DNA of 37,979 nucleotides, from assembly GCA_041650595.1 (NCBI GenBank), contig JBAZKW010000017.1:1-37979 (forward strand), read 5' to 3'. Origin of the DNA: CALFCX01 sp041650595 (GTDB lineage Bacteria; Margulisbacteria; WOR-1; JAKLHX01). The notes under the pieces are model-generated. The model ran no database searches. It saw only the letters and a list, made by a program, of their open reading frames with translations, and had not been told where the DNA came from. Position numbers and translations under genes: made by a program. Shown here piece after piece: positions 6,756-14,804 of the stretch (its first letter is position 1; each line of letters begins with the position of its first letter).

Positions 6756-8212
6756 TAAAATATCTCTTTGTATATCCGCGGATAAGCATCCTTGCCGCCG
6801 ATGAACATCATTGTCAAAGGCATGACTTTTTTGGCCTCGGATGACATCGCGGTAGAAATATTTTGTATGTCCCATTGTGCGTGTTCATCCTCGCGCAAAC
6901 GGCTCACATGATATAGCTCTCGCGCATTGCATTTAAAGATCACCCTGCGCCTGTGGGCGTTTGTCAAAACATAAGCCGCCGCATCCTTGTCTTTTTTGGC
7001 AATTTTTTCATAAAGAGAGTCGGTCGCTGCTATAACCTTGTCAAAATCAGATTTCATCCCAATCTCCCCTATTGCCGGCGGCATGGTAACGCCAAGCGAC
7101 GGATCATACGGCTGAGCAATAATGGTAGCCATGCGGTGCCTTTTTAACTGGGCAAAGCAAGAAGACGAGAGTACCACATCAAATGTCAGATCGATATTTT
7201 CATACTCGCGGAGAACACTGTCATAAAGCTTCAAGTTCGCGCAAGAAGCTTTGACAATATCCTTTTTCTCCTCTGCGCTCATTTTCTTAGTTGAGGCAAG
7301 ACAATTTTCAAATGCCATATCCGACACGGCAAACATCAGCGATGTCACAAGCACATCATCGGCATCTGGAGTATATCCGACCAGAGAAACGTCGCTTTGG
7401 ATATCTGGCTTCTTCTTCAGCACTTCAGGCTTCAGCACTTCAGCTCTTATCCCCTCGTACGTTTTCGCGTCAAAATCATTCGCTTCCGTAAAAAGTATTA
7501 TCGACGGGGCTATCTTTTGCACAAGAGCAAACATTTTTTTAGAAAATTCTTTTACTTCATTATTTTTCTGAGAGGCGAAACGCCTGAACATGAGTTCAAG
7601 GTTCCTCGCGTTCACCGTAAGCCCCAGCTGCGCCTGTGTGGCAAGGCTGGTTACATACCTGGCATCTTCCTTGGCCCAACCTTCGAGCAGGCTTTTATTT
7701 TTGGGATCAGCCGCAAGGCCTTTATGTTTTTCAAAAACATGGACGGAAAGCTTTTCATTAAGTTTGTGATAAAGCTCGTTCTGCGTCTTCACCAGAGAGG
7801 TGAATTCCTTTTCAAAACCGGCATCTTTTATCTCTTTTGGAATAACAAAGTCATTCTCAAGGGTTATATAGCGCTGGGATTTTTCGGTAAACGAGCAAAG
7901 CCTGAAATGCTCTATGCTTTCAACGGCAAGCCTGGAAATCCCGATGATATCAAAATTAAACACCGCATGTTCGGCAACGGAATGGTGTCCCATTTTAAAT
8001 ATTATGCTGCTGTTTGACTTGCGGGATTTTTCAACCTCCTGCCGTGAAGCTTTGCGGAGCTCGTCTATCGGGCGCGGGTCCCGGCTGATCCGGGCATATG
8101 CCGCCGAAAGCGTTTCCGGGGTAATATCTTGTCTTTCGGGAGAGCTTATCTTGAGCTCTTCGATAACATCCGTGTCGATGTTATAGCCGGCCAAAATTAT
8201 TTTCTGTTCCAT
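6731..8212 (-). CDS. thyX: tandem two-domain ThyX-like flavin-dependent thymidylate synthase
   Basis: ThyX makes dTMP from dUMP using FAD, NADPH and methylene-tetrahydrofolate, normally as a homotetramer of about 220-250 aa subunits. This 493-aa protein holds two copies. Domain 1 (about 30-245) has GHHSVAEHAVFNF (75-87) and HFRLCSFTEKSQRY (102-115): the S-x2-E-x-S-x-RY half of the ThyX motif is kept but its leading RH is lost. Domain 2 (about 285-475) has KRHRMATIIAQPYD (357-370): RHR is kept while the Glu, Ser and Arg are lost. Domain 2 also keeps the nucleotide-side NARELYH...LREDEHAQW (429-447), which is eroded in domain 1. ATG 8212 is chosen because it starts conserved sequence and follows a -10 box. 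Confidence 0.88.
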   Translation of the reverse strand: MEQKIILAGYNIDTDVIEELKISSPERQDITPETLSAAYARISRDPRPIDELRKASRQEVEKSRKSNSSIIFKMGHHSVAEHAVFNFDIIGISRLAVESIEHFRLCSFTEKSQRYITLENDFVIPKEIKDAGFEKEFTSLVKTQNELYHKLNEKLSVHVFEKHKGLAADPKNKSLLEGWAKEDARYVTSLATQAQLGLTVNARNLELMFRRFASQKNNEVKEFSKKMFALVQKIAPSIILFTEANDFDAKTYEGIRAEVLKPEVLKKKPDIQSDVSLVGYTPDADDVLVTSLMFAVSDMAFENCLASTKKMSAEEKKDIVKASCANLKLYDSVLREYENIDLTFDVVLSSSCFAQLKRHRMATIIAQPYDPSLGVTMPPAIGEIGMKSDFDKVIAATDSLYEKIAKKDKDAAAYVLTNAHRRRVIFKCNARELYHVSRLREDEHAQWDIQNISTAMSSEAKKVMPLTMMFIGGKDAYPRIYKEIFYSPPSPLS

Positions 8213-8219
8213 AAAAAGT

Positions 8220-8228
8220 AGTATACCA
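8220..8228 (-). promoter_or_regulatory. extended -10 box of thyX
   Basis: TGG-TATACT ends 7 nt before ATG 8212, with no Shine-Dalgarno between. This predicts a leaderless mRNA. Confidence 0.6.
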
Positions 8229-8238
8229 CAACCCTTTT

Positions 8239-8268
8239 GCCCCTTTTCTTGATCGCAAGAAAAGGGGC
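8239..8268. repeat. perfect 13-bp hairpin upstream of thyX
   Basis: 8239-8251 pairs perfectly with 8256-8268 around a 4-nt loop. A second GC-rich hairpin (8284-8290 with 8293-8299) follows. Both lie in the roughly 190-nt gap between thyX and the gene ending at 8407. No other gene is visible in this gap. There is no T tract on either side, so these look like repeat debris or a weak terminator. Confidence 0.5.
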
Positions 8269-8406
8269 CCAAAAGAAGCTCGCGGGGGCGTCCGCCCCCA
8301 GCTCCCCCACCGCGCCGAACTCCTCGGTCTCGCCATAGGCGAGCCCTCGTCGAATAAGCGGCGCGGACAAGGAGCTATATTGAATACAGGTCTATGAGTT
8401 TCTGTT

Positions 8407-8667
8407 TCAGACACTTATCCTTCTGGCATTCCTCATAAAGATGAATATATCAATGAGGACCATTGAAGCGTTCAGGAAATAGAAAACGGTGACGATATCC
8501 CTGCTGTAAAGCAATTTGTGAATAATACCGGCGACATAGCCAATGAAAACTATTATCAGGAACCGCAGGCTCTTGCCCGCATTCTGTCCTGTAATAAGAG
8601 ATTTTCTTATGGAAAACGGCCATGCCGCGCCAAAACACAGGAGCATTACGACTTCAAATATGCTCAT
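8407..8667 (-). CDS. small three-helix membrane protein, PQ-loop/SemiSWEET-like
   Basis: The 86-aa protein has three hydrophobic helices (about 3-20, 34-51, 60-79). GxxWPFSIxKS (residues 13-23) resembles the first helix of single-repeat PQ-loop proteins, which dimerise into small transporters or regulators. That assignment rests on topology and the WP motif only. It starts 13 nt after the GyrI-like gene stop, without a strong Shine-Dalgarno, so it is probably co-transcribed with it. Confidence 0.65.
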   Translation of the reverse strand: MSIFEVVMLLCFGAAWPFSIRKSLITGQNAGKSLRFLIIVFIGYVAGIIHKLLYSRDIVTVFYFLNASMVLIDIFIFMRNARRISV

Positions 8668-8680
8668 TCTTTTCGCAGCG

Positions 8681-9232
8681 TTATTTCTTTACTTCCATTA
8701 CAAAAAATATCTTGCCAGCCTGCATATCATAGAGTTCGTAAGTACCGGTTATTTTATAACCTTTCGCCTGCGCATATTCCATCAGCGCGGGATAAGCTTT
8801 CATCGGGCCTACTGCATAAGAGAGCGAATTCCTTATAGGAAATACAACGACCAGGTTTTTGGCTGCTTTTATCTTTTTAGATTTGTACTTTTTCGATATC
8901 TTGGCGAATTTGGCCGCATCTTTATTTTCAATTACAACCCCGCACTGGCTTCTCAACTTGTCAGCAGGTACTTTGGAAGGATTATCAAAATATATGCCAA
9001 GGCCCTTCTCTGTTTCAATTCCATCTGTTTTGACGGATTTATAGACCTTATCAAAAATCTTGCCGGAATTCATATACGGGCCCACATATTCCTCATAAAC
9101 GAACAGGTAAGGCCCCATCTTTGTTTCCGATACGGAAGGCTTTGAAAGCACTCCCATATATGCAAGAAAAACAAGGACGAGTCCTGCAAGTACCAGCAAC
9201 ACTATCAGCAGTCGTTTAAAGAACTTTTTCAT
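8681..9232 (-). CDS. membrane-anchored GyrI-like domain protein
   Basis: The 183-aa protein has an N-terminal transmembrane segment (about residues 7-27) followed by a GyrI/AraC-ligand-binding-like domain. The family pattern is visible in GPYLFVYEEYVGPY (about 40-53) and FDNPSKVPADKLRSQCGVVI (about 82-101), where Asn-Pro and KLRS are typical. Such domains bind small amphipathic ligands in soluble regulators. Here the domain is tethered to the membrane with no DNA-binding part. A clear AAAGGAGC Shine-Dalgarno precedes ATG 9232. Confidence 0.75.
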   Translation of the reverse strand: MKKFFKRLLIVLLVLAGLVLVFLAYMGVLSKPSVSETKMGPYLFVYEEYVGPYMNSGKIFDKVYKSVKTDGIETEKGLGIYFDNPSKVPADKLRSQCGVVIENKDAAKFAKISKKYKSKKIKAAKNLVVVFPIRNSLSYAVGPMKAYPALMEYAQAKGYKITGTYELYDMQAGKIFFVMEVKK

Positions 9233-9254
9233 TTTTTGCTCCTTTCAAATTATG

Positions 9255-9263
9255 ATCTTACCA
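9255..9263 (-). promoter_or_regulatory. extended -10 box of the GyrI-like gene
   Basis: TGG-TAAGAT on the minus strand overlaps the stop codon (9258-9260) of the preceding exporter gene. It would give a leader of about 15 nt that includes the Shine-Dalgarno. Confidence 0.4.
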
Positions 9264-9743
9264 CAAAAATCTTAAGATCCCCTGTGTCAGCATAGTCACT
9301 ATGACCCCGGCTATCATTACGCCGACAAACAAAAGAAAAAAAGCCTTTTTTACGGGAATTCCGAAAATATATGCCGCGACAGCACCGGTCCAGGCTCCGG
9401 TGGCGGGAAGCGGGACCGCCACAAATATTATGAGCGCCAGGCTCCCCCATTTTTCATATGAACCCGTGAATTTATGCCGCGTTCTGGCAAAAAGCCACGA
9501 AAAAAATCTTCTTGCCAAGGCACTTTTTTTCATCAAATATTCCGAAACTTTCTCAAGACCTATAAGCAAAAATATTATAGGGAACATATTCCCTGCTACC
9601 GATATAACATAACTTTTAAGGACGCTCATGTGATATACGGTCAAAGCGAGAGGGATCCCTGCCCTCAGCTCCCCTATCGGGATCATTGAGATCAGGAAGG
9701 TCCCAAGTTCGGGCGGCATATTCGCAAAGAACGAGTAGTCCAT
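9258..9743 (-). CDS. small multidrug export protein family membrane protein
   Basis: This protein of about 161 aa has four to five hydrophobic helices. The signature PIGELRAGIPLAL lies near residues 22-34, and a VPLPATGAWTGAVAAY re-entrant-type segment (about 108-123) is typical of the 'small multi-drug export' family, which is related in topology to DedA proteins. Its substrate is unknown. The frame can be extended to a TTG at 9788, adding 15 residues. ATG 9743 is preferred because the hydrophobic, conserved part begins just after it, but neither start has a convincing Shine-Dalgarno. Upstream is a MITE-like repeat. Confidence 0.75.
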   Translation of the reverse strand: MDYSFFANMPPELGTFLISMIPIGELRAGIPLALTVYHMSVLKSYVISVAGNMFPIIFLLIGLEKVSEYLMKKSALARRFFSWLFARTRHKFTGSYEKWGSLALIIFVAVPLPATGAWTGAVAAYIFGIPVKKAFFLLFVGVMIAGVIVTMLTQGILRFLW

Positions 9744-9807
9744 CTCTGTCTTTACATAGATATTATCAAAAGTCGCTGACTTATGCAATAATCGCGTAAC
9801 TATTCAG

Positions 9808-9972
9808 CCCTCGCCCCCATCCCCTCTCCCAGAGGGAGAGGGGCGCATAAAACAAGAACACAAAAATTGATAAAGAAACTAAGTATGCTAACAGTAACAA
9901 TTCTGCATGGGTTCCCCTCTCCCAGCTCCGAGCTTGTTGAGGAGCGTGGGAGAGGGGTTAGGGGTGAGGGCC
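9808..9972. mobile_element. MITE-like element, family A copies 3 and 4 in inverted arrangement
   Basis: The left end has GCCCTCGCCCCCATCCCCTC and the right end has its imperfect inverse (GAGGGGTTAGGGGTGAGGGC), giving inverted termini of about 25 bp around about 115 bp of unique AT-rich sequence. Each end also has an internal hairpin (CCCCTCTCCC/GGGAGAGGGG). There is no coding sequence. Together with flanks it fills the 9789-10044 gap. No convincing target-site duplication is visible. Confidence 0.7.
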
Positions 9973-10044
9973 ATTATAATGGAACTTTTTGCCAGCGCGA
10001 ACTGTCTAATTAGAAAAGAGCTTAAATAATAGGATTTTTTGAGG

Positions 10045-10050
10045 TAGAAT
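10045..10050 (+). promoter_or_regulatory. -10 box of tolC operon
   Basis: TAGAAT ends 7 nt before ATG 10058. The alternative ATG at 10049 overlaps the box itself, which favours 10058 as the translated start of a nearly leaderless mRNA. Confidence 0.45.
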
Positions 10051-10057
10051 GGTACGG

Positions 10058-11293
10058 ATGAAGAATAAACACATTATATCGCTCGCGGCGGCTCTCTCGG
10101 TGTTCTTTATATGCGCCGCATCACATGCTGAAACATGGTCCGAAGTTGTTGCGTTGGCAAAAAAGAACAACAATGAGCTGAAAAGCGCCGAAAAGAATCT
10201 TGAAGCCTATGAATGGTCCTACAAAAAAAGTCTGACCTCATTTCTGCCGCAGCTATCGGCATCTGCGGCTATAGGGGGAACGGACACTGCCTCTTTTAGT
10301 GCAAAAAGCTCTTCTTACGGCCTGTCTGCGACACAATCTCTTTTCAGCGGATTTGGCAATATAAACGCGGCCCGCAGCGCCTATGCGCAGATGGAATCCG
10401 CCCGCGCAAATCTGACGCAAAAAACGTCCGGCATATTGTATGATGTCAGGGCTGCGTTTTTAGACCTACTAATAGCCGAAAAGGACCTTGCCCTCCAGGA
10501 ACAGATTTTGGTGCGCCGCACTCAAAACTCAAAGCTCATAACCCTTCTTTACGAAAGCGGCAAAGAAGACAGGGGAAATCTCATGCTGACACTTGCCGAT
10601 GTGGAAAGTTCAAATACCGCTGTTTCACAGGCAAAAAGGAACCTGGAACTTGCCAGATTAAAATTATCGCAATTGACCGGAACACAGATAACAAAAACTG
10701 ATGGTACGAGCCTGGAAACAAATACACCCGGCAACGTTGATATTAATATGCTTTCCACAACAAGCCCTTCTTATGCGATCGCAAAATATACCTTCGATAT
10801 CGCTTCCATATCGGCGGACCAGGTTTTAGCGGAACTGTTGCCCAGCGTTTCCCTTTCAGGCAATATCAGAAAGTCCGGGTCGGACTGGCCTCCTCAGACG
10901 GACAGCAGATCATGGGCCCTCAATCTCTCCTATTCATTTTTTCCGGGAGGCGGCAATATAGCCGACAAAGTGATAAAAGAGATCCAGAAGGAACAAGCCC
11001 GGCAGACGTTCGAACAAAGCAAAAAGGACGTTTTATACTCGATAAAATCCGCCTATGACAATTTTGCAAATAAGCTCGAAGGCTTGAACGTCAGCGGCTT
11101 CTATGTCAATGCTTCAACAGAAAGGGCAAAAATAGCTCGCACAAAATATGTGAACGGACTGATGTCTTACAACGACTGGAATACAATAGAAAACTCCTTT
11201 ATCTCTGCTGAAAGGGCTTATTTATCGGCGCAGAAAGATACTTTTGTCGCGGAAGCCGCCTGGCATAATTCATACGGAGGTTGGATAAAATGA
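10058..11293 (+). CDS. tolC: TolC-family outer-membrane efflux protein
   Basis: The protein of about 411 aa has a signal peptide (MKNKH, hydrophobic core, cleavage after SHA near residue 24). Two OEP repeats rich in long alpha-helices follow, with beta-strand stretches between (SLFSGFGNINAARSA in the first half and YSFFPGGGNIADKVI in the second). It should form the trimeric outer-membrane duct for the MacAB-type pump encoded next. The stop TGA overlaps the macA ATG (ATGA). ATG 10049 is an alternative start, three codons upstream. Confidence 0.9.
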   Translation: MKNKHIISLAAALSVFFICAASHAETWSEVVALAKKNNNELKSAEKNLEAYEWSYKKSLTSFLPQLSASAAIGGTDTASFSAKSSSYGLSATQSLFSGFGNINAARSAYAQMESARANLTQKTSGILYDVRAAFLDLLIAEKDLALQEQILVRRTQNSKLITLLYESGKEDRGNLMLTLADVESSNTAVSQAKRNLELARLKLSQLTGTQITKTDGTSLETNTPGNVDINMLSTTSPSYAIAKYTFDIASISADQVLAELLPSVSLSGNIRKSGSDWPPQTDSRSWALNLSYSFFPGGGNIADKVIKEIQKEQARQTFEQSKKDVLYSIKSAYDNFANKLEGLNVSGFYVNASTERAKIARTKYVNGLMSYNDWNTIENSFISAERAYLSAQKDTFVAEAAWHNSYGGWIK

Positions 11294-12225
11294 AAAAGTT
11301 TGGGTTTATTTTATTATTGGTCCTGTCTGTAATGGTTTTTTCGTGCGGAAAGAACAAAGATCAGGAACTCAAAAAAGCAACAGTCCAAAAAGGTTCCATA
11401 AAAACTGCAATAACAACCGTAGGGGAAGTCGTCCCCAGGAATCGTCTCGAGATAAAACCGCCCATCGGCGGACGCGTGGAACAAGTCCTGGTAAAAGAAG
11501 GGAATAATGTCGCAAAAGGACAAACAATAGCATGGATGAGCTCTTCGGACAGGGCAACCCTGATCGACGCGGCAAGAGCAAAAGGTGAAGAGGAACTGAA
11601 ATACTGGGAAGATGCCTACAAACCGGCTCCGGTAATAGCCCCTCTTTCCGGATTTATAATCAAAAGAAGTGTAGAGCCGGGACAATCGGTAACAATAAGC
11701 GACGCAATAATAGTTATGGCCGACAAATTGATAGTCAAGGCCCAGGTGGATGAGACCGACATAGGCAAGATATCCGACGGACAAAAGGTCATACTGACGC
11801 TTGACGCTTACCCGAACAAGGAAATAAATGGCACTGTGGAGCATATTGCGTATGAGTCCGAGACTATCAACAACGTCAACATATACGTAGTGGACGTCAT
11901 CCCTTCACAGGTCCCTTCATTCTTCAAATCCGGCATGAGCGCTTCGGCAAAGTTCATCCTGAGCGATAACGCTAATGCTCTTTTGCTGCCGTCTGAAGCT
12001 ATAAAAAAATACAAAGGCTCATCCTATGTGCTATCAGAGAACAAAGATGAAAAAATAAGTGCGGTACAAGTGGAAACAGGTACCGATGACGGCACGAACA
12101 CGGAAATACTGTCCGGATTATCAGAAGGTGATACAGTTATATTACCGGACGCCAAACTGTCAAAACAATATTTCTCTTCAGTCAGAGGAGGCCCCCCGAA
12201 CTTGTTCGGAGGCAGCAAAAAATAA
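11290..12225 (+). CDS. macA: MacA/HlyD-family periplasmic adaptor lipoprotein
   Basis: The 311-aa membrane-fusion protein has a lipoprotein signal (MKKFGFILLLVLSVMVFSC, lipidated Cys19), so it is membrane-anchored by lipid. Lipoyl half-motifs are visible at IGGRVEQVLVKEGNNVAKGQ and APLSGFIIKRSVEPGQSV, followed by beta-barrel and membrane-proximal domains. The alpha-helical hairpin between the lipoyl halves is very short, about 35 residues from start to end, where canonical MacA has a long hairpin that contacts TolC. The start overlaps the tolC stop. macB follows after 1 nt. Confidence 0.9.
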   Translation: MKKFGFILLLVLSVMVFSCGKNKDQELKKATVQKGSIKTAITTVGEVVPRNRLEIKPPIGGRVEQVLVKEGNNVAKGQTIAWMSSSDRATLIDAARAKGEEELKYWEDAYKPAPVIAPLSGFIIKRSVEPGQSVTISDAIIVMADKLIVKAQVDETDIGKISDGQKVILTLDAYPNKEINGTVEHIAYESETINNVNIYVVDVIPSQVPSFFKSGMSASAKFILSDNANALLLPSEAIKKYKGSSYVLSENKDEKISAVQVETGTDDGTNTEILSGLSEGDTVILPDAKLSKQYFSSVRGGPPNLFGGSKK

Positions 12226-12226
12226 C

Positions 12227-14194
12227 ATGGCGCTAATACAGCTTTCAGGCATATCAAAAACATATGCCATCGGCAAAGATATAGCGGTAAAAGCGCTTAA
12301 AAGCATCGACCTCAAGATAGAACAGGGAGAGTTCGTGGCTTTGATGGGTCCCTCCGGGTCCGGGAAGTCCACTCTTTTAGCTATCCTGGGGATGCTTGAC
12401 AGATCGGACGGAGGATCCTATAAACTCAACGGCAAAGAGATCTCGACCCTTCCGGATCATGAAGCCGCAATGCTGCGCAACAGGTTTTTCGGGTTCATAT
12501 TCCAGAGTTTCAACCTCCTTCCTCGGTTGGATATTTTGACAAATGTACTGTTGCCTTTCATATATTCTCCGGAAGGCATAACGCAAAAAAGCAGGCAAAA
12601 AGTCGCTTCTCTTATGGAACGCGTCGGACTGGCGGACAGGCTGCGGCACTCCCCTACAGAGATATCCGGAGGCCAACAACAGAGGGTCGCCGTCGTGCGC
12701 GCCATAGCAAACGATCCTTTGGTGATATTAGCCGACGAACCTACAGGTAACCTTGATTCAAAATCCACGGAAGACATAATAAACATGCTTGTCGAGCTCA
12801 ACAAGAACGGCAATACGATAGTAATGGTGACCCACAATCCGGATCTGGCAAAATACGCGACAAGGGTCCTTTTATTAAAAGACGGACAGATAGTCGATGA
12901 CAAGATACAATCCGAGGTAAAACCCGGAAAATCCGTCTACAATACTGAGTTCGGCAAAAAAAAGAACGGACTGAACATTTCTCCCGACAGTATAAAAAAC
13001 TATGTGAAAGAGGCTCTCCTTTCGCTTAAAGCGAACAAGCTCAGGTCGTTCCTTTCGATAATCGGGGTCATGATAGGAGTTGCCGCGGTCATAGCGATGC
13101 TCGCCATAGGTACGGGAGCAAAAGAACAGGTAGAAAAAAGCCTCTCCAACCTGGGAACAAATCTTCTTATGGTAAGCACCAGCCGCAGGAGCGGAGGGAT
13201 ATCTCTTGGATCAGATTCCGCTACAAGGTTCAATTTCGACGACCTTGCCGCGTTAAAAAATATCGAAGGGGTGAAGAACGCGATCCCTTATGTTAACGGC
13301 AACGCCCAGGCGGTATACGGCGGACGCAACTGGAGAACGAGCATCGTAGGCACCGAAACCGAATATCAGGTCATAAAAGACTCCTTCCCGACAAACGGAA
13401 GGTTCTTCACAAAAGCGGAAGTAACGACCAGGGCAAAAGTCGCGATAATAGGTTCCAATGTCGCCAAGGAACTATTTCTTGAAGAAAACCCTGTAGGGAA
13501 AAACATAAGAATAAACAGAATAAATTTCCAGGTCATAGGCGTGCTCCCTGAAAAAGGTTCTGCCGGTTTCCAGAACATGGACGACCAAATAATAGTTCCT
13601 GTGACCACTGCGATGTACAGACTTATAGGGACTGACTACATAAACCGGTTCGACGTACAGGCGGAAAACCCGGAAGTCATGAGCGCTGTTGAATCCGCGA
13701 TTCCTCTAACGCTCGGCAAATTGCATAGGCTTCAGCAGGATCAATATGACCAAATAGATATCAGGAACATGGCTGACATTCAAAAAGCAATGAATGAGAC
13801 GATCCAGACTCTTTCGTATCTGCTCGGCTCCATCGCCGCGGTCAGCCTTCTGGTCGGCGGCATTGGAATAATGAATATTATGCTCGTGATCGTGATGGAG
13901 AGGACGCGTGAAATAGGACTTAGAAAAGCTCTCGGGGCCCAGAACTCGGATATAATGACGCAATTTTTGGTCGAAGGCACCTTGATCTGTCTTATTGGAG
14001 GGATTATAGGAATACTGTTCGGAGCATCAATAGCCATGACCATGTCCACGATCTTCGGATGGAATACTCTTGTATCCGGAGGCTCTATAATTCTGGCATT
14101 CGGATTTTCGATATTCACGGGAATAGTCTTCAGCCTTTGGCCCGCCCGCCGCGCCGCCAGACTTCTGCCTATAGAAGCGCTGAGATACGAATGA
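12227..14194 (+). CDS. macB: MacB-type ABC transporter, ATPase-permease fusion
   Basis: The 655-aa protein couples ATP hydrolysis to periplasmic substrate extrusion through MacA-TolC. The ATPase domain (1 to about 235) has Walker A GPSGSGKST, signature SGGQQQRVAV and Walker B VILADEPTG with a His switch (VTHNPD). A first membrane helix follows at about 275-300, then a periplasmic MacB_PCD domain and three C-terminal helices with FtsX-type sequence (GGIGIMNIMLVIVMERTREIGLRKALGA). Length and order match MacB. ATG 12227 sits 1 nt after the macA stop with GGAGG about 14 nt upstream. Upstream in-frame codons overlap macA and are not used. It is a heterologous or lipid exporter of unknown substrate. 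Confidence 0.95.
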   Translation: MALIQLSGISKTYAIGKDIAVKALKSIDLKIEQGEFVALMGPSGSGKSTLLAILGMLDRSDGGSYKLNGKEISTLPDHEAAMLRNRFFGFIFQSFNLLPRLDILTNVLLPFIYSPEGITQKSRQKVASLMERVGLADRLRHSPTEISGGQQQRVAVVRAIANDPLVILADEPTGNLDSKSTEDIINMLVELNKNGNTIVMVTHNPDLAKYATRVLLLKDGQIVDDKIQSEVKPGKSVYNTEFGKKKNGLNISPDSIKNYVKEALLSLKANKLRSFLSIIGVMIGVAAVIAMLAIGTGAKEQVEKSLSNLGTNLLMVSTSRRSGGISLGSDSATRFNFDDLAALKNIEGVKNAIPYVNGNAQAVYGGRNWRTSIVGTETEYQVIKDSFPTNGRFFTKAEVTTRAKVAIIGSNVAKELFLEENPVGKNIRINRINFQVIGVLPEKGSAGFQNMDDQIIVPVTTAMYRLIGTDYINRFDVQAENPEVMSAVESAIPLTLGKLHRLQQDQYDQIDIRNMADIQKAMNETIQTLSYLLGSIAAVSLLVGGIGIMNIMLVIVMERTREIGLRKALGAQNSDIMTQFLVEGTLICLIGGIIGILFGASIAMTMSTIFGWNTLVSGGSIILAFGFSIFTGIVFSLWPARRAARLLPIEALRYE

Positions 14195-14273
14195 AACAAT
14201 AAATACGATAGCTTGCCGCCACAGCACCAGAATATTTCTGGATAAACCTGTCAATGACAGAGATCTTAACAAA
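14191..14273 (+). other. frame-broken 5' end of the nitroreductase gene
   Basis: In the nitroreductase frame, conserved-looking sequence continues upstream of ATG 14274 for 25 codons (ACRHSTRIFLDKPVNDRD then LNK), the usual FMN-binding N-terminus. That frame has no ATG, GTG or TTG before a TGA stop. ATG 14191, overlapping the macB stop as ATGA, is out of frame by one base. Adding one A to the AAA run at 14194-14196 would give a continuous start. So this is a real frameshift, an assembly error or a non-standard start. Confidence 0.7.
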
Positions 14274-14783
14274 ATGCTGGAAGCCGCCAATCAGGCCCCT
14301 TCGGCACACAATCAGCAATCATGGAAATTCATTGTTATAAAAGGGCAGAAAAAATCTGAGCTGGCGGACCTGATATCAACAAGATCGCATTCTTTCCCCA
14401 GAGCTTCGGCCGCGTTACTTAGGATGGCTTCCCGAAGTATCTTAAGCGCACCTATAGTGATAGCCGTAGCCAATTCCGGAGAACTGATAGAGCACGGCAG
14501 CAGGCTTTTTCAGCTTGAAGATGCGTATGTAAAAGATTTTTTCAGAACAATGGAGATACAAAGCTCTTCCGCGGCGGTAGAAAATCTTTTGATAGCCGCC
14601 ACATCGATGGGTATTTCCACAGTATGGCTCGGTATAATGTTCCTCATAAAGGACGAAGTGCTTGAATTCCTGGGAGAGCCCAAGGGAGAATTCATGGCGA
14701 TCATCTGCGCGGGATATCCCGAGAAGGAATCTTTTTCACCTAAAAAACGGCCGTTCAATATGCTTGTCAAAAGACTGGATTAA
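14274..14783 (+). CDS. nitroreductase-family FMN oxidoreductase (5' end disrupted)
   Basis: The 169-aa open frame covers most of a nitroreductase, a homodimeric FMN enzyme that reduces nitro compounds or quinones with NAD(P)H. Visible are EAANQAPSAHNQQSWKF near the start, the ENLLIAATSMGISTVWLG helix of the dimer and the C-terminal AIICAGYPEK strand. The family normally has about 25 more N-terminal residues carrying an RRS-type FMN phosphate-binding motif. Those residues are encoded just upstream, but in a frame that lacks a normal start. It follows macB and probably belongs to the same transcript. Confidence 0.8.
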   Translation: MLEAANQAPSAHNQQSWKFIVIKGQKKSELADLISTRSHSFPRASAALLRMASRSILSAPIVIAVANSGELIEHGSRLFQLEDAYVKDFFRTMEIQSSSAAVENLLIAATSMGISTVWLGIMFLIKDEVLEFLGEPKGEFMAIICAGYPEKESFSPKKRPFNMLVKRLD

Positions 14784-14804
14784 TCGGATGATAAATTAGA
14801 GTTA

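Noticed and set aside
8543..9145. 200-codon plus-strand open frame
   Set aside because: It lies fully opposite the GyrI-like and PQ-loop-like genes, whose protein features and Shine-Dalgarno are convincing; this frame has no recognisable motif.
12059..12226. Upstream extension of macB
   Set aside because: It would overlap macA in another frame and lacks MacB similarity; ATG 12227 begins the ABC domain.
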